A DNA stretch of 64,000 nucleotides from Diplolepis rosae. Lineage: Eukaryota; Arthropoda; Insecta; Hymenoptera; Diplolepididae. Positions 1 through 13,984 of this stretch are shown one piece after another; within the stretch, counting starts at the first letter, position 1; each line of letters starts with the position of its first letter. The stretch covers positions 992,001-1,056,000 of the forward strand of contig JAPYXD010000741.1 in assembly GCA_030998225.1 (NCBI GenBank). The letters run 5' to 3'. The notes below the pieces were generated by a model. It made no database searches. It saw only the letters and a list, made by a program, of their open reading frames with translations, and was not told where the DNA came from. A program made the position numbers and the translations under genes.

Positions 1-3000
1 TCTTCCACATTTCCTTGAAATTGGTTTTTCCTTTCATTTTGAGAGATGGAACACAAGTATTTATGCAATACTGAAAGCACATATCATAGTGCATGTATCT
101 GACACAGATTCACATATACTCTTTACCATCTTCATTTAACTGCTAATAAAATGAGAAATTTGATCTTATTTCAATAGTGTAACGCATTTTAAGCGAAATT
201 AGGGCGATTGCAATGCTTCGGTTCCAATAATTTTTTGTATAAATTTCAAGATACCAGTTAAAGTCTGAACTGCGTAGTTTTGATGATACAAAATCTTTCC
301 AAAAAGTCACATCTATTTCAAAAAGTTATGCTTCATTCACGACCCCAAATAATACTTCCCTACAGCAAAATTGAATGTCTAAAACAACAACTTGTACTTC
401 CACATTTCCTTGAAATGGGTTTTCTCATTTTATTTTGTGTGATGGAACACGCGTATTTATGCATTCCTGAAAGTGCTTATGTATCTACATGTATCTGACA
501 CATATTCACATATACTCTTTATCATCTTCATTTAACCGCTAATGAAATGGGGAATTTGATCTTATTTCAATAGTGTAACGCATTTGAAGCGAAATTAGGA
601 CGATTGCAATGCTTCTGTTCCAATAATTTTTTGTACAAATTTCAAGATACCAGTTAAAGTCTGAACTGCGTAGTTTTAATGATACCAAATTTTTCGAAAA
701 TGTCAAATCTATTTCAAAAAGTTATGCTTCATTCAAGACTGTAAAAAATACTTCCCTGCAGCAAAATTGTATGTCCAAAGCAACCACTTGTACTTCCACA
801 TTTCCTTGAAATGGGTTTTCTCATTTCATTTTATGAGATGGAACACGCGTATTTATACAATCCTGAAAGTGCATATCATAATATATGTATCTGACACATA
901 TTCACTTATACTCTTTATCATCTGCATTTAACCGCTAATGAAATGGGGAATTTGATCTTATTTCAATAGTGTAACGCATTTGAAGCGAAATTAGGACGAT
1001 GGCAATGCTTCTGTTCCAATAATTTTTTGTATAAATTTCAACATACCAGTTAAAGTCTGAACTGCGTAGTTTTGATGATACAAAATTTGTCGAAAATGTC
1101 AAATCTATTTCAAAAAGTTATGCTTCATTCAAGACTTTAAAAAATACTTCCCTGCAGCAAAATTGAATGTCCAAAACAACCACTTGTACATCCACATTTC
1201 CTTGAAATGGGTTCTCTCATTTCAGTTTGAGAGATGGAACACACGTATTTATGTTATACTTAAAGTACATATCATATTTCATGTATCGGACACAGATTCA
1301 CATATACTCTTTATCATCGTCATTTAACTGCTAATGAAATGAGGAATTTGTTCTTATTTCAATAATGTAACGCATTTTAAGCGAAATTAGGAGGATTGCA
1401 ATTCTTTGGTTTCAATCATTTTTTGTATAAAATTCAAGATACCAGTTAAAGTCTGAACTGTGTAGTTTTAATGATACCAAATTTTTCGAAAATGTCAAAA
1501 TCTATTTTAAAAAGTTATGCTTTATTCACGACCTCAAATAATACTTCCATTCAGCAAAATTGATTGTCTTAAATAACCACTTGTTCTTCCACATTTCCTT
1601 GAAATGGGTTTTCATTTCATTTTGTGTGCTGGAACACGCGTATTTATGCAATCCTGAAAGTGCTTATCGTAGTATATGCATCTGACACATATTCACATAT
1701 ACTCTTTATCTTCTTCATTTAGCTGCTAATGGAATGAGGAATTTGTTCTTATTTCAATAACGTAACGCATTTTAAGCGAAATGAGGACGATTGCAATGCA
1801 TCGGTTCCAATAATTTTTTGTATAAAATTCAACATACCAGTTAAAGTCTGAACTGCGTAGCTTTAACGATATCAAATTTTTCGAAAATGTCAAATCTATT
1901 TCAAAAAGTTATGCTTCATTCAAGACTTTAAAAAATACTTCCCTGCAGCAAAATTGAATGTCCAAAACAACCACTTGTACTTCCACATTTCCTTGAAATG
2001 GGTTCTCTCATTTCATTTTGTGTGATGGAACACGCGTATTTATGCAATCCTGAAAGTGCTTATCGTAGTACATGTATCTGACACATATTCACATATACTC
2101 TTTATCATCTTCATTTAACCGCTAATGAAATGGGGAATTTGATCTTATTTCAATAGTGTAACGCATTTGTAGCGAAATTAGGACGATTGCAATGCTTCTG
2201 TTCCAATAATTTTTTGTATAAATTTCAAGATACCAGTTAAAGTCTGAACTGCGTAGTTTTAATGATACCAAATTTTTCGAAAATGTCAAATCTATTTCAA
2301 AAAGTTATGCTTCATTCAAGACTGTAAAAAATACTTCCCTGCAGCAAAATTGTGTGTCCAAAACAACCACTTGTACTTCCACATTTCCTTGAAATGGGTT
2401 TTCTCATTTCATTTTATGAGATGGAACACGCGTATTTATACAATCCTGAAAGTGCATATCATAATATATGTATCTGACACATATTCACTTATACTCTTTA
2501 TCATCTTCCTTTAACCGCTAATGAAATGGGGAATTTGATCTTATTTCAATAGTGTAACGCATTTGAAGCGAAATTAGGACGATTGCAATGCATCGGTTCC
2601 AATAATTTTTTGTATAAAATTCAACATACCAGTTAAAGTCTGAACTGCGTAGTTTTGATGATACAAAATTTGTCGAAAATGTCAAATCTATTTCAAAAAG
2701 TTATGCTTCAGTCAAGCCTTTAAAAAATACTTCCCTACAGCAAAAATTGAATTTTCAAAACAACCACTTGTACTTCCACATTTCCTTGAAATGGGTTCTC
2801 TCATTTCATTTTATGAGATGGAACACGCGTATTTATGCAATCCTGAAAGTGCTTATCGTAGTATATGCATCTGACACATATTCACATATACTCTTTTCAA
2901 TCATTAATTAACTGCGAATGATAAGACGAATTTGCTATAATTTCAATCGTGTAACGCATTTCAAGCAAAACTAGGAGGAATGCTATTTTTCGTCGTTAAT

Positions 3001-3161
3001 CATTTTTTGTATAAAATTCATGATACCTATATGAACTTTGGAGTTTTTATGATGGAAAAATTTTGGAAAATTTAGGAATCTATTGCAAAAGTTCCTCTTT
3101 ATTCATGACTTCTGATAATACATCTCTGCTTGAAAATTGATTGTCTTAAATAACCACTTGT
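1..3161. repeat. HOR-A copy 1, 8 monomers, 3161 bp
   Basis: Anchors at 45, 441, 837, 1233, 1628, 2024, 2420 and 2817 are followed by 3206, giving spacings of 396, 396, 396, 395, 396, 396, 397 and 389. The last unit is the D monomer. Position 1 corresponds to 3162 with the same local variants (CTTTCATTTTGAG, ACACAAGTATTT), so the period is 3161 bp rather than a multiple of 396. The 7-bp shortfall comes mainly from the D monomer. Confidence 0.88.
441..836. repeat. Reference standard monomer, 396 bp
   Basis: Taken as reference, from one GATGGAACAC anchor to the next. Landmarks in order are: ACGCGTATTTATG just after the anchor; ATCTGACACATATTCACATA; TATACTCTTTATCATC; a TTTAACCGCTAATGAAATGG segment; GTAACGCAT; GATTGCAATGCTTC; AATAATTTTTTGTA; the marker CCAGTTAAAGTCTGAACTG near 650; TTTTCGAAAA (a 10-bp perfect palindrome); AAAAAGTTATGC; CCCTGCAGCAAAATTG; and CCACTTGTACTTCCACATTT leading to the next anchor. 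The T6 tract in AATAATTTTTTGTA and the GTAACGCA word are kept even in the divergent D monomers. No open reading frame crosses the monomer: a TGA follows in each copy at ATCTGAC. Confidence 0.93.
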
Positions 3162-5701
3162 TCTTCCACATTTCCTTGAAATTGGTTTTTCCTTTCATTT
3201 TGAGAGATGGAACACAAGTATTTATGCAATACTGAAAGTACATATCATAGTGCATGTATCTGACACAGATTCACATATACTCTTTACCATCTTCATTTAA
3301 CTGCTAATTAAATGAGAAATTTGATCTTATTTCAATAGTGTAACGCATTTTAAGCGAAATTAGGGCGATTGCAACGCTTCGTTTCCAATAATTTTTTGTA
3401 TAAATTTCAAGATACCAGTTAAAGTCTGAACTGCGTAGTTTTGATGATACAAAATCTTTCCAAAAAGTCACATCTATTTCAAAAAGTTATGCTTCATTCA
3501 CGACCCCAAATAATACTTCCCTACAGCAAAATTGAATGTCTAAAACAACAACTTGTACTTCCACATTTCCTTGAAATGGGTTTTCACATTTTATTTTGTG
3601 TGATGGAACACGCGTATTTATGCATTCCTGAAAGTGCTTATCGTAGTACATGTATCTGACACATATTCACATATACTCTTTATCATCTTCATTTAACCGC
3701 TAATGAAATGGGGAATTTGATCTTATTTCAATAGTGTAACGCATTTGAAGCGAAATTAGGACGATTGCAATGCTTCTGTTCCAATAATTTTTTGTATAAA
3801 TTTCAAGATACCAGTTAAAGTCTGAACTGCGTAGTTTTAATGATACCAAATTTTTCGAAAACGTCAAAACTATTTCAAAAAGTTATGCTTCATTCAAGAC
3901 TTTAAAAAATACTTCCCTGCAGCAAAATTGTATGTCCAAAACAACCACTTGTACTTCCACATTTCCTTGAAATGGGTTTTCTCATTTCATTTTATGAGAT
4001 GGAACACGCGTATTTATACAATCCTGAAAGTGCATATCATAATATATGTATCTGACACATATTCACTTATACTCTTTATCATCTTCATTTAACCGCTAAT
4101 GAAATGGGGAATTTGATCTTATTTCAATAGTGTAACGCATTTGAAGCGAAATTAGGACGATGGCAATGCTTCTGTTCCAATAATTTTTTGTATAAATTTC
4201 AACATACCAGTTAAAGTCTGAACTGCGTAGTTTTGATGATACAAAATTTGTCGAAAATGTCAAATCTATTTCAAAAAGTTATGCTTCATTCAAGACTTTA
4301 AAAAATACTTCCCTGCAGCAAAATTGAATGTCCAAAACAACCACTTGTACATCCACATTTCCTTGAAATGGGTTCTCTCATTTCATTTTGAGAGATGGAA
4401 CACACGTATTTATGTTATACTTAAAGTACATATCATATTTCATGTATCGGACACAGATTCACATATACTCTTTATCATCGTCATTTAACTGCTAATGAAA
4501 TGAGGAATTTGTTCTTATTTCAATAATGTAACGCATTTTAAGCGAAATTAGGAGGATTGCAATTCTTTGGTTTCAATCATTTTTTGTATAAAATTCAAGA
4601 TACCAGTTAAAGTCTGAACTGTGTAGTTTTAATGATACCAAATTTTTCGAAAATGTCAAAATCTATTTTAAAAAGTTATGCTTTATTCACGACCTCAAAT
4701 AATACTTCCATTCAGCAAAATTGATTGTCTTAAATAACCACTTGTTCTTCCACATTTCCTTGAAATGGGTTTTCATTTCATTTTGTGTGCTGGAACACGC
4801 GTATTTATGCAATCCTGAAAGTGCTTATCGTAGTATATGCATCTGACAAATATTCACATATACTCTTTATCTTCTTAATTTAGCTGCTAATGGAATGAGG
4901 AATTTGTTCTTATTTCAATAACGTAACGCATTTTAAGCGAAATGAGGACGATTGCAATGCATCGGTTCCAATAATTTTTTGTATAAAATTCAACATACCA
5001 GTTAAAGTCTGAACTGCGTAGTTTTAACGATACCAAATTTTTCGAAAATGTCAAATCTATTTCAAAAAGTTATGCTTCATTCAAGACTTTAAAAAATACT
5101 TCCCTGCAGCAAAATTGAATGTCCAAAACAACCACTTGTACTTCCACATTTCCTTGAAATGGGTTCTCTCATTTCATTTTGTGTGATGGAACACGCGTAT
5201 TTATGCAATCCTGAAAGTGCTTATCGTAGTACATGTATCTGACACATATTCACATATACTCTTTATCATCTTCATTTAACCGCTAATGAAATGGGGAATT
5301 TGATCTTATTTCAATAGTGTAACGCATTTGTAGCGAAATTAGGACGATTGCAATGCTTCTGTTCCAATAATTTTTTGTATAAATTTCCAAGATACCAGTT
5401 AAAGTCTGAACTGCGTAGTTTTAATGATACCAAATTTTTCGAAAATGTCAAATCTATTTCAAAAAGTTATGCTTCATTCAAGACTGTAAAAAATACTTCC
5501 CTGCAGCAAAATTGTGTGTCCAAAACAACCACTTGTACTTCCACATTTCCTTGAAATGGGTTTTCTCATTTCATTTTATGAGATGGAACACGCGTATTTA
5601 TACAATCCTGAAAGTGCATATCATAATATATGTATCTGACACATATTCACTTATACTCTTTATCATCTTCATTTAACCGCTAATGAAATGGGGAATTTGA
5701 T
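3162..5701. repeat. HOR-A copy 2, partial, about 2540 bp
   Basis: This matches 1-2540 at 3161-bp offset with roughly 17 differences that I can see by eye. They include CATTTTAT context changes near 420/3590, GCATCTGACACAT to GCATCTGACAAAT near 4850, and one inserted C in TTTCCAAGATACC near 5388. The match decays near 5700, where copy 2 reads AAGCTAAATTAGGATG instead of AAGCGAAATTAGGACG. Copy 2 therefore lacks the terminal D monomer of copy 1. This is one of the most recent duplications in the window. Confidence 0.85.
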
Positions 5702-8700
5702 TTTATTTCAATAGTGTAACGCATTTGAAGCTAAATTAGGATGATTGCAATGCTTCGGTTCCATTCATTTTTTGTATACAATTCAAGATACCAGTTAAAG
5801 TCTGAACTGCGCAGTTTTGATGATACAAAATTTGTCGAAAATGTCAAATCTATTTCAAAAAGTAATGCTTCATTCACGACCTCAAATAATACTTCCCTAC
5901 AGCAAAATTGAATGTCCAAAACAACCACTTGTACATCCACATTTCCTTGAAATGTGTTCTCTCATTTCATTTTGAGAGATGGAACACACGTATTTATGTT
6001 ATACTTAAAGTACATATCATATTTCATGTATGGGACACAGATTCACATATACTCTTTATCATCGTCATTTAACTGCTAATGAAATGAGGAATTTGATCTT
6101 ATTTCAATAGTGTAACGCATTTTAAGCGAAATTAGGGCGATTGCAATGCTTCGGTTCCAATAATTTTTTGTATAAAATTCAAGATACCAGTTAAAGTCTG
6201 AACTGTGTAGTTTTAATGATACCAAATTTTTCGAAAATGTCAAAATCTATTTTAAAAAGTTATGCTTTATTCACGACCTCAAATAATACTTCCATTCAGC
6301 AAAATTGATTGTCGTAAATAACCACTTGTTCTTCCACATTTCCTTGAAATTGGTTTTTCATTTCATTTTGAGAGATGGAACACAAGTATTTATGCAATAC
6401 TGAAAGTACATATCATAGTGCATGTATCTGACACAGATTCACATATACTCTTTACCATCTTCATTTAACTGCTAATAAAATGAGAAATTTGATCTTATTT
6501 CAATAATGTAACGCATTTTAAGCGAAATTAGGACGATTGCAATGCATCAGTTCCAATAATTTTTTGTATAAAATTCAACATACCAGTTAAAGTCTGAACT
6601 GCGTAGTTTCGATGATACAAAATTTTTCGAAAATGTCAAAATATATTTCAAAAAGTTATGCTTCATTCACGACTTTAAAAAATACTTCCCTACAGCAAAA
6701 TTGAATGTTCAAAACAACCACTTGTACTTCCACATTTCCTTGAAAAGGGTTCTCTCATTTCATTTTGTGTGATGGAACACGCGTATTTATGCAATCCTGA
6801 AAGTGCTTATCGTAGTATATGCATCTGACACATATTCACATATACTCTTTATCATCTTCATTTAGCTGCTAGTGGAATGAGGAATTTGTTCTTATTTCAA
6901 TAATGTAACGCATTTTAAGCGAAATTAGGAGGATTGCAATGCTTTGGTTTCAATCATTTTTTGTATAAAATATAAGATACCAGTTAAAGTCTGAACTGTG
7001 TAGTTTTAATGATACCAAATTTTTCGAAAATGTCAAAATCTATTTTAAAAAGTTATGCTTTATTCACGACCTCAAATAATACTTCCATTCAGCAAAATTG
7101 ATTGTCTTAAATAACCACTTGTTCTTCCACATTTCCTTGAAATGGGTTTTCATTTCATTTTGAGAGATGAAACACAAGTATTTATGCAATACTGAAAGTA
7201 CATATCATAGTGCATGTATCTGACACAGATTCACATATACTCTTTACCATCTTCATTTAACTGCTAATAAAATGAGAAATTTGATCTTATTTCAATAATG
7301 TAACGCATTTTAAGCAAAATTAGGACGATTGCAATGCATCGGTTCCAATAATTTTTTGTATAAAATTCAACATACCAGTTAAATTCTGAACTGCGTAGTT
7401 TTGATGATACAAAATTTTTCGAAAATGTCAAATCTATTTCAAAAAGTTATGCTTCATTCACGACCTCAAATAATACTTTCCTACAGCAAAATTGAATGTC
7501 CAAAACAACCACTTGTACATCCACATTTCCTTGAAATGTGTTCTCTCATTTCATTTTGAGAGATGGAACACACATATTTATGTTATACTTAAAGTACATA
7601 TCATATTTCATGTATCGGACACAGATTCACATATACTCTTTATCATCGTCATTTAACTGCTAATGAAATGAGGAATTTGTTCTTATTTCAATAATGTAAC
7701 GCATTTTAAGCGAAATTAGGAGGATTGCAATGCTTTGGTTTCAATCATTTTTTGTATAAAATTCAAGATACCAGTTAAAGTCTGAACTGTGTAGTTTTAA
7801 TGATACCAAATTTTTCGAAAATGTCAAAATCTATTTTAAAAAGTTATTCTTTATTCATGACCTCATATAATATTTCACTCCAGGAAAATTTAATGTCTAA
7901 AACAACCACTTGTACTTCCACATTTCCTTGAAATGGGTTTTCTCATTTCATTTTATGAGATGGAACACACGTATTTATGTCATACTTAAAGTACATATCA
8001 TAGTCCATGTATCTGACACAGAATCCCATATACTCTTTATCATCGTCATTTAACTGCTAATAAAATGAGAAATTTGATCTTATTTCAATAATGTAACGCA
8101 TTTTAAGCGAAATTAGGAGGATTGCAATGCTTTGGTTTCAATCATTTTTTGTATAAAATTCAAGATACCAGTTAAAGTCTGAACTGTGTAGTTTTAATGA
8201 TACCAAATTTTTCGAAAATGTCAAAATCTATTTTAAAAAGTTATGCTTTATTCACGACCTCAAATAATACTTCCATTCAGCAAAATTGATTGTCCAAAAC
8301 AACCACTTGTACTTCCACATTTCCTTGAAATGGGTTTTCTCATTTCATTTTGTGTGATGGAACACGCGTATTTATGCAATCATGAAAGTGCATATCATAA
8401 TATATGTATCTGACACATATTCACTTATACTCTTTTCAACCTTTAATTAACTGCAAATGGAATGAGGAATTTGTTTTTATTTCAATAAAGTAACGCATTT
8501 TAAGCTAAATGAGGACGATTGCAATGCATCGGTTCCAATAATTTTTTGTATAAAATTCAACATACCAGTTAAAGTCTGAACTGCGTAGTTTTAACGATAC
8601 CAAATTTTTCGAAAATGTCAAATCTATTTCAAAAAGTTATGCTTCATTCATGACTTTAAAAAATACTTCCCTGCAGCAAAATTGAATGTCCAAAACAACC

Positions 8701-9939
8701 ACTTGTACTTCCACATTTCCTTGAAATGGGTTCTCTCATTTCATTTTGTGTGATGGAACAAGCGTATTTATGCAATCCTGAAAGTGCTTATCGTAGTACA
8801 TGTATCTGACACATATTCACATATACTCTTTATCATCTTCATTTAACCGCTAATGAAATGGGGAATTTGATCTTATTTCAATAGTGTAACGTATTTGTAG
8901 CGAAATTAGGACGATTGCAATGCTTTGGTTTCAATCATTTTTTGTATAAAATTCAAGATACCAGTTAAAGTCTGAACTGTGTAGTTTTAATGATACCAAA
9001 TTTTTCGAAAATGTCAAAATCTATTTTAAAAAGTTATGCTTTATTCACGACCTCAAATAATACTTCCATTCAGCAAAATTGATTGTCTTAAATAGCCACT
9101 TGTTCTTCCACATTTCCTTGAAATTGGTTATTCATTTCATTTTGAGAGATGGAACACAAGTATTTATGCAATACTGAAAGTACATATCATAGTGCATGTA
9201 TCTGACACAGATTCACATATACTCTTTACCATCTTCATTTAACTGCTAATAAAATGAGAAATTTGATCTTATTTCAATAATGTAACGCATTTTAAGCAAA
9301 ATTAGGACGATTGCAATGCTTCGGTTCCAATAATTTTTTGTATAAAATTCAACATACCAGTTAAAGTCTGAACTGCGTAGTTTTAACGATACCAAATTTT
9401 TCGAAAATGTCAAATCTATTTCAAAAAGTTATGCTTCATTCAAGACTTTAAAAAATACTTCCCTGCAGCAAAATTGAATGTCCAAAACAACCACTTGTAC
9501 TTCCACATTTCCTTGAAAAGGGTTCTCTCATTTCATTTTGTGTGATGGAACACGCGTATTTATGCAATCCTGAAAGTGTCTATCGTAGTACATGTATCTG
9601 ACACATATTCACATATACTCTTTATCATCTTCATTTAACCGCTAATGAAATGGGGAATTTGATCTTATTTCAATAGTGTAACGCATTTGAAGCGAAGTTA
9701 GGACGATTGCAATGCTTCTGTTCCAAAAATTTTTTGTATAAATTTCAAGATACCAGTTAAAGTCTGAACTGCATAGTTTTAATGATACCAAATATTTCGA
9801 AAATGTCAAATCTATTTCAAAAAGTTATGCTTCATTCAAGACTTTAAAAAATACTTCCCTGCAGCAAAATTGAATGTCCAAAACAACCACTTGTACTTCC
9901 ACATTTCCTTGAAATGGGTTTTCTAATTTCATTTTATGA

Positions 9940-10335
9940 GATGGAACACGCGTATTTATGCAATCCTGAAAGTGCATATCATAATATATGTATCTGACAC
10001 ATATTCACATATACTCTTTATCATCTTCATTTAACCGTTAATGAAATGGGGAACTTGATCTTATTTCAATAGTGTAACGCATTTGAAGCGAAATTAGGAC
10101 GATTGCAATGCTTCTGTTCCAATAATTTTTTGTATAAATTTCAAGATACCAGTTAAAGTCTGAACTGCGTAATTTTGCTGATACAAAATTTTTCGAAAAT
10201 ATCAAAATCTATTTCGAAATGTTACTCTTCATTCACGACTTCAGATAATACTTCACTACATCAAATACAATATCTGAAACCACCATTTGTACATTCACAT
10301 TTTCTTGAAATGGATTTATTCACTTCATTTTGTGT
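9940..10335. repeat. E-type monomer
   Basis: First E monomer of the window. Its 3' half carries AAAATATCAAAATCTATTTC, GACTTCAGATAATACTTCAC, CATCAAATACAATATCTG and ATGGATTTATTCACTTC in place of the standard GACTTTAAAAAATACTTCCC type. The 5' half remains standard. Length is 396 bp. Confidence 0.85.
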
Positions 10336-11919
10336 GATGGAACACGCGTATTTATGCAATCCTGAAAGTGCTTATCGTAGTACATGTATCTGACACATAT
10401 TCACATACAGTCTTTATCATCTTCATTTAACCGCTAATGAAATGGGGAATTTGATCTTATTTCAATAGTGTAACGCATTTGAAGCGAAATTAGGACGATT
10501 GAAATGCTTCTGTTCCAATAATTTTTTGTATAAATTTCAAGATACCAGTTAAAGTCTGAACTGCGTAGATTTAATGATACCAAATTTTTCGAAAACGTCA
10601 AATCTATTTCAAAAAGTTATGCTTCATTCAAGACTTTAAAAAATACTTCCCTGCAGCAAAATTGAATGTCCAAAACAACCACTTGTACTTCCACATTTCC
10701 TTGAAATGGGTTTTCTCATTTCATTTTATGAGATGGAACACGCGTATTTATGCAATCCTGAAAGTGCATATCATAATATATGTATCTGACACATATTCAC
10801 TTATACTCTTTTCAACCTTTAATTAACTGCAAATGGAATGAGGAATTTGTTCTTATTTCAATAATGTAACGCATTTTAAGCGAAATTAGGAGGATTGCAA
10901 TGCTTTGGTTTCAATCATTTTTTGTATAAAATTCAAGATACCAGTTAAAGTCTGAACTGTGTAGTTTTAATGATACCAAATTTTTCGAAAATGTCAAAAT
11001 CTATTTTAAAAAGTTATGCTTTATTCACGACCTCAAATAATACTTCCATTCAGCAAAATTGATTGTCTTAAATAACCACTTGTTCTTCCACATTTCCTTG
11101 AAATGGGTTTTCATTTCATTTTGAGAGATGAAACACAAGTATTTATGCAATACTGAAAGTACATATCATAGTGCATGTATCTGACACAGATTCACATATA
11201 CTCTTTACCATCTTCATTTAACTGCTAATAAAATGAGAAATTTGATCTTATTTCAATAATGTAACGCATTTTAAGCAAAATTAGGACGATTGCAATGCAT
11301 CGGTTCCAATAATTTTTTGTATAAAATTCAACATACCAGTTAAAGTCTGAACTGCGTAGTTTCGATGATACAAAATTTTTCGAAAATGTCAAATCTATTT
11401 CAAAAAGTTATGCTTCATTCACGACCTCAAATAATACTTTTCTACAGCAAAATTGAATGTCCAAAACAACCACTTGTACATCCACATTTCCTTGAAATGT
11501 GTTCTCTCATTTCATTTTGAGAGATGGAACACACATATTTATGTTATACTTAAAGTACATATCATATTTCATGTATCGGACACAGATTCACATATACTCT
11601 TTATCATCGTCATTTAACTGCTAATGAAATGAGGAATTTGTTCTTATTTCAATAATGTAACGCATTTTAAGCGAAATTAGGAGGATTGCAATGCTTTGGT
11701 TTCAATCATTTTTTGTATAAAATTCAAGATACCAGTTAAAGTCTGAACTGTGTAGTTTTAATGATACCAAATTTTTCGAAAATGTTAAAATCTATTTTAA
11801 AAAGTTATGCTTTATTCACGACCTCAAATAATACTTCCATTCAGCAAAATTGATTGTCATAAATAACCACTTGTTCTTCCACATTTCCTTGAAATGGGTT
11901 TTCTCATTTCATTTTATGA

Positions 11920-12315
11920 GATGGAACACACGTATTTATGTTATACTTAAAGTACATATCATATTTCATGTATCTGACACATATTCACATATACTCTTTA
12001 TCATCGTCATTTAACTGCTAATGAAATGAGGAATTTGTTCTTATTTCAATAATGTAACGCATTTTAAGCGAAATTAGGACGATTGCAATGCATCGGTTCC
12101 AATATTTTTTTGTATACAATTCAAGATACCAGTTAAAGTCTGAACTGCGTACTTTTACTGATACAAAATTTTTAGAAAATATCAAAATCTATTTCGAAAT
12201 GTTAGTCTTCATTCACGACTTCAGATAATACTTCACTACATCAAATACAATATCTGAAACCACCATTTGTACATTCACATTTTCTTGAAATGGATTTATT
12301 CATTTCATTTTGTGT
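11920..12315. repeat. E-type monomer, diverged copy
   Basis: Same E diagnostics as the 9940 copy, but with TTTTTAGAAAATATC replacing the TCGAAAATATC word and GTTAGTCTTC replacing GTTACTCTTC. This copy therefore also loses the TTTTCGAAAA-type dyad. Confidence 0.8.
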
Positions 12316-13107
12316 GATGGAACACGCGTATTTATGCATTCCTGAAAGTGCTTATCGTAGTACATGTATCTGACACATATTCACATACAGTCTTTATCAT
12401 CTTCATTTAACCGCTAATGAAATGGGGAATTTGATCTTATTTCAATAATGTAACGCATTTTAAGCGAAATTAGGACGATTGCAATGCTTCTGTTCCAATA
12501 CTTTTTTGTAAAAATTTCAAGATACCAGTTAAAGTCTGAACTGCGTAGTTTTAATGATACCAAATTTTTCGAAAACGTCAAATCTATTTCAAAAAGTTAT
12601 GCTTCATTCAAGACTTTAAAAAATACTTCCCTGCAGCAAAATTGAATGTCCAAAACAACCACTTGTACTTCCACATTTCCTTGAAATGGGTTTTCTCATT
12701 TCATTTTATGAGATGGAACACGCGTATTTATGCAATCCTGAAAGTGCATATCATAATATATGTATCTGACACATATTCACTTATACTCTTTTCAACCTTT
12801 AATTAACTGCAAATGGAATGAGGAATTTGTTTTTATTTCAATAAAGTAACGCATTTTAAGCTAAATGAGGACGATTGCAATGCATCGGTTCCAATAATTT
12901 TTTGTATAAAATTCAACATACCAGTTAAAGTCTGAACTGCGTAGTTTTGATGATACAAAATTTGTCGAAAATGTCAAATCTATTTCAAAAAGTTATGTTT
13001 CAGTCAAGACTTTAAAAAATACTTCCCTACAGCAAAATTGAATTTTCAAAACAACCACTTGTACTTCCACATTTCCTTGAAATGGGTTCTCTCATTTCAT
13101 TTTGTGT

Positions 13108-13588
13108 GATGGAACACGCGTATTTATGCAATCCTGAAAGTGCTTTCGTAGTATATGCATCTGCCACATATTCACATATACTCTTTTCAATCTTTAATTA
13201 ACTGCAAATGATAAGACGAATTTGCTATAATTTCAATCGTGTAACGCATATCAAGCAAAACTAGGAGGAATGCTATTTTCGTCGTTAATCATTTTTTGTA
13301 TAAAATTCATGATACCGATATGAACTTTGGAGTTTTTATGATGGAAAAATTTTGGAAAATTTAGGAATCTATTGCAAAAGTTCCTCTTTATTCATGACTT
13401 CTGATAATACATCTCTGCATGAAAATTGAATGTATAAAAAATTTTTCGAAAATATCAAAATCTATTTCAAAATGTTACTCTTTATTCACGACTTCAGATA
13501 ATACTTCACTACATCAAATACAATATCTGAAACCACCATTTTTACATTCACATTTTCTTGAAATGGATTTATTCACTTCATTTTGTGT
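13108..13588. repeat. D/E fusion monomer, 481 bp
   Basis: It begins as a D monomer (GATAAGACGAATTTGC at 13210, then GAACTTTGGAGTTTTTATG). It runs through GAAAATTGAATGTATAAAA near 13431 and then, instead of CAACCAGTTG, switches to TTTTTCGAAAATATC and continues as the E monomer 3' half. About 92 bp of equivalent monomer sequence is thereby present twice. The short shared ATA(C)AAAA word at the joint fits an out-of-register exchange between D and E. The composite recurs five more times. Confidence 0.87.
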
Positions 13589-13984
13589 GATGGAACACGC
13601 GTATTTATGCAATCCTGAAAGTGCTTATCGTAGTACATGTATCTGACACATATTCACATATACTCTTTATCATCTTCATTTAACCGCTAATGAAATGGGG
13701 AATTTGATCTTATTTCAATAGTGTAACGCATTTGAAGCGAAATTAGGACGATTGCAATGCTTCTGTTCCAATACTTTTTTGTACAAATTTCAAGATACCA
13801 GTTAAAGTCTGAACTGCGTAGTTTTAATGATACCAAATTTTTCGAAAACGTCAAATCTATTTCAAAAAGTTATGCTTCATTCAAGACTTTAAAAAATACT
13901 TCCCTGCAGCAAAATTGAATGTCCAAAACAACCACTTGTACTTCCACATTTCCTCGAAATGGGTTTTCTCATTTCATTTTATGA

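Larger units (their letters stand above)
5702..13107. repeat. D-free run of standard monomers with two E monomers
   Basis: This covers the anchors from 5978 to 13108 at 394-397 bp spacing. No GATAAGACGAATTTGC word, the D diagnostic, occurs between 2920 and 13210, which is the longest D-free stretch in the window. Two monomers here are E type (listed separately). Standard copies alternate between those with GAGAGATGGAACACAAG and those with TGTGATGGAACACGCG, without the clean fixed period seen in neighbouring zones. I see nothing other than satellite in this stretch. Confidence 0.85.

Noticed and set aside
1..5701. The near-identical 3161-bp copies as an assembly duplication.
   Set aside because: The copies differ at scattered single bases and one indel, and the second lacks the D monomer, so a pure assembly artefact is less likely. 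I could not check reads, so this stays open.
5731..5940. Minus-strand open frame of 69 codons.
   Set aside because: It lies in ordinary monomer sequence. Homologous positions in other monomers are not open, so it is a chance frame.
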